In this document: positions 55,901-64,000 of the stretch, one piece after another | How the letters are laid out: each line of letters begins with the position of its first letter | How positions within the stretch are numbered: the first letter of the stretch is position 1 | Source of the DNA: Arachnopeziza araneosa | Taxonomy: Eukaryota; Ascomycota; Leotiomycetes; Helotiales; Arachnopezizaceae | Assembly (NCBI GenBank): GCA_003988855.1 | Contig: QYAI01000097.1 | Span: 1-64,000 of the forward strand | Direction: 5' to 3' | Length of the DNA: 64,000 nt | Made by a program: the position numbers and the translations under genes | Notes under the pieces: generated by a model | Databases searched by the model: none | What the model saw: only the letters and a program-made list of their open reading frames with translations | What the model was told of the DNA's origin: nothing

Positions 55901-56703
55901 AACTTGGTAGGGTCTAATTCTGTATTACACGCGCTAGGACAATTCGTTTGGTAATCTGTCAAGGACCACCCGATACAGAATCGTGCCAGATCGAGGTATA
56001 GGTTGTTGGCTACAGGCGGTCCACCAACTGCATAGTCTGGCGTGAGGAGATTGGCGCTCACGAGAGAGGCCGCCGTGCTACCATCTATCATCGATGATGC
56101 ATCCGTCCAACGGTTCATCCACCATGCGCAACCCGTGGTGCAGTCCAGTGGATTACCATCCCGTATGTAGACATTCTTGGTGGTTACAAATTGATTGACA
56201 AAAGTGTTCACGAAAACGTACTGGCCCCCGCCATTTGCACCTCCAACCAGCACCATATTCCAAGGTGGGAGAGCCTCGTTCCAATTTGCAGGTACCCCGT
56301 CCCATCCTGGCGCCAATACGCAGTTCTGTGCCAGCCATGAGAGATAGAGTTGGTTGCTGATGCCAGCAGAACAGCCTGAGCAGGTACTGCTGGTCATCTG
56401 CTTGCACAAACAATTCAGATCAATCAGATAGTAGTGAGTCCAACATGTCAATGCTACTTTCTTGGAGCAATATTTGTTGGTGCAGCTTTGGACGGCCGAG
56501 GCTCCAAGGCACGAGTTCGTGTCTTGAGTTGCGCAACTAGGTGGCCATGGGACTTGGGTGGGATTAATCTCGTATGAATTTGAGCGTACTTGTAAAGGGC
56601 GACTCGGTGTTTGGCCTCTGTTTACTCTGGTCACTTGTGGTGTAGCCTGGATGGACAAGGCGCAAGATAGGACCAAAACGACGAGTTTCAACCAGCGAAA
56701 CAT
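52975..56703 (-). CDS. Large secreted-domain membrane protein with tandem Cys-rich repeats
   Basis: Three exons, 56703..53222, 53136..53045 and 53000..52975, give 1199 residues. The ATG at 56703 opens a signal peptide (MFRWLKLVVLVLSCALSIQA). The ectodomain (about 40-740) contains six related units of roughly 100 residues, each with CTSTRC-, CLCSS- and FLLWxxxTC-like elements and ending in a LPSNWxDSLxVVN motif, so many disulfides are expected. Units 2 to 5 are the most alike. Multiple membrane spans follow (AFAVVNIIIFILIPIIG, GAILWVVVVSFVILACAW and others), then a charged, coiled-coil-like cytosolic segment (about 980-1130) and a last span. Splicing at the end gives WWAGYVELAGDEYCPPKLPL. No function is known to me; a cell-surface sensor or adhesin-like receptor is a guess. 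Confidence 0.85.
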
Positions 56704-57600
56704 CTCCAACGATGAGTATCGAATTCAAGAAAGATAACAGCGCCAACGAGTTAAAGCCAATAAAGTAACTTGTGCAAAAGCATTCTGCAACAACTTTGCA
56801 TATTTAGAGAGAGGAGAGAGGGATTCAGATGGAAATATTTCATCTGTCAGGCTACGTAGGCAGCGCGATAGCGTGGAAACGTCTTTCCGGAACGCACCAA
56901 AACCTGACGCTATCCCGATCTCTGAAGAAAGCCTTGCTGCACGCAGCCTTATCTGACAATAACGAGCCAATTGGAGCCCAGGAGATAAAGCAACACGACC
57001 AATGCGAGGCGATTGCACTTTTGATCTTCTGAGCTGTGTCTGCACCCAGCCCCATTTGTGCGAGGAGAAAGTCCCAGAAGTGGTCCCAACTCCCATCGTG
57101 CATAGCCATCTATCGGGAGGCTGCAAAGGCATTCCCCGGTGCACAAGAGCTTCTGCAGAGGAGATTCCTGCCTCGCGCAACCAACCTCTCCCGCAAACAG
57201 ATCTGAGACAGAGCAGCCGCATGGAGAAGATCGTGGAGTTGCCGCACAGACGGCGATGAAGATGACTCGACCTGCTTGAACTGTGCGATATCTGATATAT
57301 AGCAGAATCTTGATAGCAGAGCCAGGCTATCGATCGATGAAGACGGAAGAAGATGTAGTCTTTTGCTCCGTTTCGCAGAGATGCGGTGAGGAAAATCTGC
57401 ATCTGATTGGTCCATTCGAAGAGGGCGGGGTAACGTGATTGGGGAATGGAGACAGATCCATGGATGAAGGAAAGGGAAAAGGCCGATCAAAACCCCCTCA
57501 TATTATACCACTGAACAAGAATGATGGAGATGAATGAATGCTCAACTTTCAGACATCAACCTTGGAACACTGGGGGTTATAAAATACACGTGACTTGAAT

Positions 57601-57680
57601 CTCTTTTCTCTTCTTCTCCTCTCCTCTTCTCCTCCTCTCCTCTTCTCCTCCTCTCCTCTTCTCCTCTTCTCCTCTTCTCC
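57601..57680. repeat. 80-nt uninterrupted polypyrimidine tract
   Basis: Every base on the plus strand is C or T, arranged as CTTCTCCTC-like units. Such homopurine-homopyrimidine mirror tracts can adopt triplex DNA and tend to expand or contract. Confidence 0.85.
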
Positions 57681-58165
57681 ACCATCCCTCGCATCATCTT
57701 TGCACGCAAACATCCCATCCAACGCACCAATATCGGAGTGAGCAAGCAAGCCGCGACAGGCAGTCCACCGGAAGATATGGCAGCATCGCTGCAGAGTGGA
57801 CTGCCTACCCAACCCATCCCCACTCTACGCGCAGTCGGTCGACAGAGATTAATCTGCCATGGCCGCCGTCGCCTATAGACGAGAAGCTTTCCAGCACGCA
57901 TGCTTGCTCACTCGCTCGCTCGCTCGCATCTCTCGCACCACATGGCGAGGGGGTAGAGACAGGCGCGTCGGGGAGTAGGTAGATAGGTAGATCCTCTGGC
58001 AGCCTGCCAGCCCGCACAGCGGATCCCCCAGCGTCTGCAGCAACAGCGGCGAATCCATCAGCGCCGGAGGAAAGACCGAAGAGAAACCCCGCGCGTCGTA
58101 CGAGCGGCGGCGCGATTGGATCCGATGGCTTCCCTCGGTGTGACCGCGCCTGCCTGCTGCAGTCG

Positions 58166-58205
58166 GTCAGTCAGTCAGTCAGTCTCAAGGCTGAAGGGGG
58201 GGGGG
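58166..58205. repeat. GTCA tetranucleotide repeat followed by a run of ten G
   Basis: GGTCAGTCAGTCAGTCAGTC spans 58165-58184 and a G10 run spans 58196-58205. These are simple repeats with no evident role. Confidence 0.85.
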
Positions 58206-58719
58206 TGCTGCCGGAGTTCAGCCGGGTCGAAGGACATAAGCCGGGAGTGCTTGTGCATCGCGTTTGCATAAGCTGACTCCTCGGGGCTGCAGGGGTGCGG
58301 GGCGTGCATAATTGTCATTGTTCGCCTGGCATTACCAAGACGACAGGATTAGATTTTGGCGTGGAGAGAGCAGACAACAGGAATAGCAGTTGGCTTGGTC
58401 ATGATGCGTGACAGGTTGGGATGGGAGAGGTCGAGGTGAGCACGGTCGAAAGGCAGATAGATGCTGCGATCAATCTCGCAAGAGATCGTGGACTTACAGT
58501 ATCAAAAGAGACTGTGGATTTACACCATCAAAAGAGATACGGTGAGAGAAATGGTAGCAGAAACCATGGAATTATCAAAACTCTCTTGGTACACCGTGCT
58601 TAAACGACTCGGATGCTACAGCTCGTAAAGTCAATGTGACTCGTAGATAACAACAAGACCCGAATGATATCAATCCCACCCTAAGAATACAGAAGATCCG
58701 GCGCGCAAATGCAAAGGCT

Positions 58720-60470
58720 TTACCAAACCATCACTTTTTCTCTCCACCTCCATCTCATCTCACCATCGAGCCCTTTGTAATTCTGTCTGCACCGCACCAC
58801 AGCACCTACATCTTTGAACTCGACACAGTGACTCCAGACCCTCGCTTCCTCAGGGATGTACCCATTAGGATCCATGTTTTCTTCTTCAATGGCCATGATC
58901 CATTGGCAAATCTGGACCGCGAAGCGAGAATCAAGCAGACCCTCTCGTCGATGGGAAGCCTGGAGAATGGATATCGCTTCGCGGCGAAGGGAGGGCTCAC
59001 GGCACTTGGTCGCGGAAATCATGAGAGGGATGATTATCCGGCTGTCGAACGTGAAAGTTTCTCCTTCTAGCAGGAAATGTTAGTAAAATGGCTTACGCGC
59101 ACCAAACTTGAGACGGGAGATTGACACACCTGGGATGGAGAGATTCATCATGCTTTCGTAATCGAGCGTCCGCCGACAGAAACTCACCAAGAAGACGAAT
59201 TCTGTGACGAGTGCATCGCAGGTGGTTTCCGCAGCTTCGAGATAGATTCTCAGACAGGTTTTGAGGCTAATGAGGAGAATGGTGGATTGTATCTTAAGCG
59301 ATGTGGCCTGATACAGAGGATGGATGTTGAAATCTTGCTTCTCTGTAATCATGAAGCCATCGATCAAGTCGTGTAGCGCGTTGATCCGATGGATGAGGTA
59401 GTTTCGTTGAATTATCAGACCCATTGGAATTTGGCCGTGGGCTGCCAGGTGATATTTTGCAGCTTGATAGATGAACAAGTGACACTCCCAGATAACCAGA
59501 TCTCGGGCTTGTCTTGCTTGTTCCAGACTTGATAGGTAGGCTGGGAGGATGATATTTGGGGTATGCGGTACAACTCTGAGGAAAGTCCGGCTTTCATCGA
59601 TTCCTGTAACGAGGAGGGATTGCATGTCGAGTCGCAAGAACATGCCTCGCAGCCGCCCGTCATAGTCGACCTCGGAATTTATCCACGTTGGACACGATTT
59701 ATTGACATTTACCATGACATCTCTGGCAAATTGGATCTGGCGCAGGGCATAGCCTCCGTGGCCTATGAAGCCATCAAAAAAGGCCAAAACAAGGCAAGAT
59801 AAGAGAGTGATCTCCAAATCCCGATCGTTTGTTGCAAACGACTCTCGGAGACCCGCAACAGCAAATTCATACTGCTTCAACGCGAATTCTCGATTTGAAC
59901 CTTGAGCAAATCCCATCTTGTACCCTCCAAAGATTCGTTTAGGTGCACTTTTAGCAAGCGCGGCAATTGCAATGATGCCATAGCGAATCGAGCCTGTGCT
60001 GCTGCTTTGCTGGATCGCGGTTGCTCGCCAAAAGTTGGAATCGTGGAGTGGTAGTTGTGCAACGACGTCGTCGAGAAAGTGCCGGAAGTAGAGCTGCTCC
60101 CGTTCGGCCAGTGGGATGTTCTGCGATGGTCCTGGTGATGGGGACAGCGAACTGGATCCTGAATGATCTGGTATCAGGAGATCGGAAGAAGATGATGCAC
60201 TAGGAGGCGGTGCATATCCATCGCAATGCCAGCCAGACTTGGTACAGCGAAGACAGCTGGGCTTCTCCTCGCCACACTTGAGTCTCCGGATCCTTTTGGG
60301 CGCGTCAGGTTGACGTCAAAGCCAGAAAAGTGGGAAGAGACTTACTTGCAAGTGATACATCCAGTCTTGCTTCGGGGGGTGGACTTACGATGACGTGTAG
60401 GCTGCGGCAGCGGTCTTCTCTGATGCATGGTGCGGGAGGGTGAGTAATCTCCGTCGTCCCAAGTGTTCAT
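58720..60470 (-). CDS. Zn2Cys6 fungal transcription factor
   Basis: Three exons, 60470..60346, 60292..59097 and 59066..58720, give 555 residues. The DNA-binding motif spans the first intron with perfect spacing C38-x2-C41-x6-C48-x6-C55-x2-C58-x6-C65 (CITCKIRRLKCGEEKPSCLR). A Ser/Pro-rich linker follows (70-110), then a middle region (about 120-440) of the fungal_TF_MHR type, with FALKQYEFAVAGLRESF and ITLLSCLVLAFF. The final intron is exceptional: GTAAGC to CTAG is only 30 nt, with a perfect TACTAAC branch site; a GTGCGC donor six bases upstream would make it 36 nt and keep frame. The last exon (QGETFTFDSRIIPLMISATK) is typical for the family. Target genes are unknown and no cluster adjoins it. 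Confidence 0.92.
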
Positions 60471-61488
60471 GGTGGGTGGGGATGATGGTGCTTCTTGGGG
60501 TTTGACGGTTTGACGGTTGTTGTCAAGATTATATAAAGAGTAGGTAGGTAGGTAGGTAGGTACGATGGACTTCACACGGTCACGGCAGTTTCAAGTAGTG
60601 CCGAGAGCTGGATCGCTTCGGGTACGCCGCTGACCCCCCTTCGAAGCTCAAGAGAGCAATTAAGAGCGCCCGCAGAGACTCGGGAGACACCATTTTGCAC
60701 GCTGCAGGCCATTCATTACCGGGACCGAAAAGGGCATTCAGGCACCCAGGCCAGTGGTGGGGGCAAAGCGGATTGAAGGCAGTCGTTGGCACAATTTTAA
60801 TCTGGCGTGTAATTCTCGACCCAGCTCTGAGGATGGTGCCGTCTCCTTCATGCGTCTGGAGGGAGGGGAGGGGGGGGGGGGGCATGGCCGTGGGCGCGAA
60901 GGAGTGCCTATAGCACGAGTACGGTCCGACGGAACAAATAGCAAGGCATGAGCAAGGGGTTATTAAGGAAAGGGCGACCGGGTAGGAGTGCGTAGAGACA
61001 CCAGTAGGGCTGAAGCCAAAAATGGATTGGCAATTGACTAAGAGGCAGCCTCCTAGCCGGCCACTGACAAAGCATGCAAGGCTGTCTGCACGGCTACTGC
61101 CGCTTTGGGGATAACCTCGAGAGCCACGATGGAGTTCGGGAAGTACATTTGGCCAGAGAGGCGACTTGCAACGGTGGCAAAAGGTGCAGGAACGCTGTTG
61201 GGCGCCTTCCATAGTCCACAGCACTTGCAATGATGATCGTTTAAGGTTTGGAGCGCTCTAATTCAGCCCAGAACGGAAATAGACACCCTGCAACTATTTT
61301 TAGCGCTCCCCCAAGAGCCGCGCAGGCGCGACCCACCAAATTTGACTAAGCAGCTGATTTTTATTGCCCCGCCATCTTGTCCTCCTCCAAACCACCCACA
61401 ACGTCGCGCTGCACTGCAACTGCAACAGCAACAACAACAACAACAACACCTGCTCCTCGCCCTCTTTGCTCACCGCTCCTCGCCCAGT
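60471..61488. other. Divergent promoter between the Zn2Cys6 factor and DPH3
   Basis: About 1 kb separates the two start codons. It contains a GTAG tetranucleotide repeat (60541-60562) and a run of twelve G (60871-60882). The 216-codon minus-strand frame starting near 61230 has no family resemblance and is treated as chance. Confidence 0.5.
61421..61448 (+). repeat. CAA trinucleotide repeat in the DPH3 leader
   Basis: CAACAGCAACAACAACAACA-type sequence ends about 40 bases before the DPH3 ATG, probably within the 5' UTR. CAA-rich leaders are unstructured and usually favour translation initiation. Confidence 0.75.
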
Positions 61489-61806
61489 ATGGCGGCCGAA
61501 AACATTTACGACGAGATTGAAATCGAGGACATGACTTGGGATCCCACCCTCCAAATCTACCATTATCCGTGTCCCTGTGGCGACCGCTTCGAGATCGCCA
61601 TTGCGGATTTGAGGGACAAAGAAGACATCGCGGTGTGTCCGAGTTGTAGCTTGATGATTCGGGTCATCTTTGACGCAGTATGAGACATGACAAGACCCAA
61701 ACGTTCCGCTGCTGACGCCCTCTTCCCACAGGAGAGTCTGCCGCTAGAGGAGCTTCCTGAACCAGTCCAACCCGACGAGCAGGCACAAGTACCTCTGACA
61801 ACCTAA
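61489..61806 (+). CDS. DPH3: Diphthamide biosynthesis / Elongator zinc protein Dph3 (Kti11)
   Basis: Two exons, 61489..61677 and 61732..61806, with a 54-nt GTATGA...ACAG intron, give 87 residues. The CSL zinc-finger is complete: IYDEIEIEDMTWDP, YHYPCPCGDRFEI and DIAVCPSCSLMIRVIFD provide the four metal-binding cysteines. Dph3 donates electrons to the Dph1-Dph2 radical enzyme in the first step of diphthamide synthesis on elongation factor 2 and also supports Elongator-dependent tRNA modification. The C-terminal acidic tail (ESLPLEELPEPVQPDEQ) is normal for fungal members. The ATG is preceded by a CAA-rich leader. Confidence 0.96.
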
Positions 61807-62039
61807 GAACCGGGGCTCCCCCTCCCCAAGTCCACCCCGAATGTTGAGAGCAGCGATACTCGCTTCGACGAATCGATCAGGGGTTATCGTACAACGGGAC
61901 CTCTCCGGCATCCGTCCACTTCCCATACGATCAAGGCGGTGCATTCTAAGAACCAGGGTTCTATATTACACCACACATTTGGGTGAACCACACGTCATAT
62001 TCAGCCAAATGAGGCGCGATAACATGAATGATGTGGCAG

Positions 62040-62295
62040 AATCTCTGCACCAGGTGCGGAGCCGACACTACAAGTCCAGCTGGATGATACCGCAGCGAGA
62101 GTTGAAACCTTACCCGCATCTGGGATTGATAGGCTGCGTGGGTTTGGCACCCTGGAACCTAATCTATTTCTCGGTGCCGCAAAGGATCCCCTCTGGGATC
62201 GTCGTCAGAAGCTCCACAATGCTCTAGAACCAACAGGAAAACTCTGGGACTCCAAAGTATGGCGTTTTCAAAACGACTTTATTGTTCCTTCGTGA
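62040..62295 (+). pseudogene. Coding relic of unknown family
   Basis: One frame reads without a stop for about 85 codons to a TGA at 62293 and looks protein-like: GFGTLEPNLFLGAAKDPLWD, then KLWDSKVWRFQNDF. No start codon or intron structure supports an intact gene. I do not recognise the family. Confidence 0.35.
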
Positions 62296-63548
62296 CTCAA
62301 TCCCACGCAATAACCCAGAGAGAAGGATCCATGTCCATGCCAGCCAGCGGATAGTGCTCCACCGGGATGTTACTCAACCCCAATACAGTTCGCAATATAC
62401 CCTTTGGTCACCGTGACTTGACTAAATTGCCTCGAAGATTCTGATCAGAGTACCCTTTATTGCTCCCGCTACTGCCAAGTCCAGCACCGCCGCGTGAGCA
62501 ACCCTCAGCAGCACGAAAATATCTTCGAACAATGACTGCATGACCCGAATGTATCTCTTATCAAGCTGCAGAACGACTCCGTCAATGCACACCGAGTAGC
62601 ATTTGTTTCAACACCAGGAGGAGCTGAGCCGAGGTGTTTCCTGGGGCCAATGGCTAACTGATGTGCAATATCCCAACGGAGCCAAAGATCTCGCTGTGCT
62701 TAACTATTCGGCCCTTCAATATCAGACTTCCTGACAGCGGTATCTCCCGCCATGGGTGGTCCGCTGTCAAAGAAGTCGCGATCCATGAATACACAGGCCT
62801 TACAGTCCAGGTCGGACACACTAAGTCGTATTTCCATATTACCTCTCCAATTCGGTCTTCTATCTTATTCAATCAATCCAATGAATTCGCTTCCTCGTAC
62901 TCTGAACCAATTGTGTTCATTTTGGTGGTGAAAGCTCCGCCCTCAAACCCTGTTTCGCTAAGAGCTACCTCAAGATTTAAAGTCCATGCAACCAGATCTC
63001 ATCTCATCTCATCTCGTTTGGACACGGCTAAGGCTTAAGCACCCTATGGTTCCTTACCCGATCTTGTGCCTCACTCACTCTGTTCCATGGCTACAGTTTC
63101 CATAAGTTTGGAGCTCGCGTCTCGCTCTCCTATCGAGTGGTAGTTCCTGGCGCGAGAAGTAACCAGCGAGAAGCGAGAAGCAAAGGAGGAAAGTTTTATG
63201 ACCCTGGCTTCAACTCCAAGATAACCGAATGGTATCTGTAAACTCGCCCATACGAGGACATGACGAATCCAATCTCACTCCTTCCTTCGGTGAAGGTTTC
63301 AAATCTTATCCCTATCGAGCATGTCCTTTGTATACCGACCCTGAAAACGTGTTAGCTGCGATCTCTCACCACAGCCTCAGAACCCTCAGATGATATGCAC
63401 CATCATGTCACCATGCCCGCTTAGTGCCATTTCCGGCCCCCAAACTCCAGGCAACCTTATTTGGTCACTCGAAACCGATCGTGGGGAAGAGGTACCGCCT
63501 ACAATCTGTCATCATCTCTCACTTGCGACTCAGCTCCTTCTGGATTAG

Positions 63549-63950
63549 GAATATGTCGCGACGCACGTGGTACTGGGTTTCACAGCGCGGGGTGAGAAGC
63601 TTGATCGACGTTTACAAGGAAGTCACCGAGTGAATGAAGATACCGGTATTGCTTGATAAGGAATAGCTCCTGAGCCTTGCTGTCAGCCTAACCATGCAAT
63701 TCTCGACTCGGCGTCAGCTCTGGCTCGGTTGGGAAAGCTGCGGGATTCGATATGTCCGTGGACGGCGCGGAATGGAAATGGCGCGGAGTTCAGTCCTCAA
63801 GAAGAGGAGACTCGGGGGTGGAAGATTGAAGTTTTTTCGCTACCAGATCCTGGATATCTTGGTGGAAAGGCAGCCTACGGCCAGATTCGTATCTGGTGCG
63901 TTCCCTTCTTCAACATCCAAGTAGTGAAATCTGCCTCGCGTTTCTCTTAA
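63549..63950 (+). pseudogene. Coding relic or partial gene near the window end
   Basis: Two neighbouring blocks read as protein: EYVATHVVLGFTARGEKLDR with HRVNEDTGIA (63549-63624), and, after a short interruption, APEPC...ALARLGKLRDSICPWTARNG continuing with GWKIEVFSLPDPGYLGGKAA to a stop at 63950. Stops between and before the blocks argue for a pseudogene, although unrecognised introns are possible. The family is unknown. Confidence 0.35.
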
Positions 63951-64000
63951 ATCTTGAATGCCCACAAAGTGAAATCTGCCTTCTTCAACATCCCAGACTG

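Larger units (their letters stand above)
56704..58719. other. 2-kb GC-richer intergenic region with simple repeats
   Basis: No gene is supported. Frames on the minus strand near 56725-57490 and 57542-58058 are Ser/Arg-rich products of low-complexity DNA. The region carries the promoter of the large Cys-rich protein and several simple repeats listed separately. Confidence 0.45.
61807..64000. other. 2.2 kb of decayed sequence to the window end
   Basis: No intact gene is visible. Several stretches look protein-like for 25-70 codons and then hit stops (for example SWGQWLTDVQYPNGAKDLAV near 62640-62700). A local duplication ends the window: GTGAAATCTGCC occurs at 63924 and 63969, and TTCTTCAACATCC at 63907 and 63981. 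Two of the better relics are listed separately. Confidence 0.5.

Noticed and set aside
56725..57490. Minus-strand open frames upstream of the large Cys-rich protein
   Set aside because: Several overlapping frames are open by chance in GC-richer DNA. None has a domain, consistent splice sites or a good start.
60580..61230. 216-codon minus-strand open frame between the Zn2Cys6 gene and DPH3
   Set aside because: Its composition follows the local G-rich DNA, it has no domain or signal peptide, and it fills a divergent promoter region.
1..64000. CRISPR arrays, bacterial operons, rRNA genes
   Set aside because: None was seen. Spliceosomal introns, gene families and codon patterns are those of a fungal nuclear genome.

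Overview
The window is nuclear DNA of a filamentous ascomycete (Pezizomycotina). Most genes have GT-AG introns of about 45 to 115 nt. Several families are typical of these fungi: HET, NLR with TPR, Zn2Cys6, TRI12-type MFS, CYP52-like P450 and GPI-anchored wall proteins. The class looks Leotiomycete-like, but that is an impression, not a measurement. All exon models below were spliced by hand from reading frame and splice signals; none was checked against RNA or a database.

Layout. 0-19 kb is mostly conserved housekeeping: a GPI-anchored secreted protein (447-1212), a cupin relic (1896-2202), a DUF3292-type membrane protein (2761-4866), a secreted protein (6325-7264), a DOCK-family guanine-nucleotide exchange factor (8115-14478), a CCC1/VIT1 vacuolar Fe/Mn transporter (15643-16738) and the very-long-chain enoyl-CoA reductase TSC13 (17259-18311). 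19-36 kb is accessory and defence-like. It holds a gasdermin-like candidate (19854-20885), a divergent CHAT-protease gene (21286-23322), an NLR with an alpha/beta-hydrolase, NB-ARC and TPRs (23692-27401), a P450, a TRI12-type transporter, a HET-domain gene (33568-35436) and a 222-bp non-autonomous pogo/Fot1-like element. 36-50 kb holds a drug/H+ antiporter, a hotdog thioesterase-like protein, an ELO fatty-acid elongase, two P450s (one CYP52-like) and a tiny secreted peptide. 50-53 kb holds two broken membrane-protein genes. 53-64 kb holds a large Cys-rich repeat membrane protein, a Zn2Cys6 transcription factor, DPH3, simple repeats and decayed coding fragments up to the window end.

How parts may work together. 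The most interesting unit is 19.8-27.4 kb. A putative gasdermin-fold pore former is divergently paired, across 400 bp, with a CHAT caspase-like protease whose His/Cys dyad is intact. An NLR lies directly downstream. Fungal gasdermins of the RCD-1/HET-Q1 group are known to be genomically linked to proteases that activate them, so this reads as a candidate regulated-cell-death module. The gasdermin call rests on fold-like sequence pattern plus context and needs a profile or structure search. Separately, TSC13 and ELO belong to the same fatty-acid elongation cycle, and the 39-50 kb genes share a lipid-modification theme without any PKS or NRPS backbone gene.
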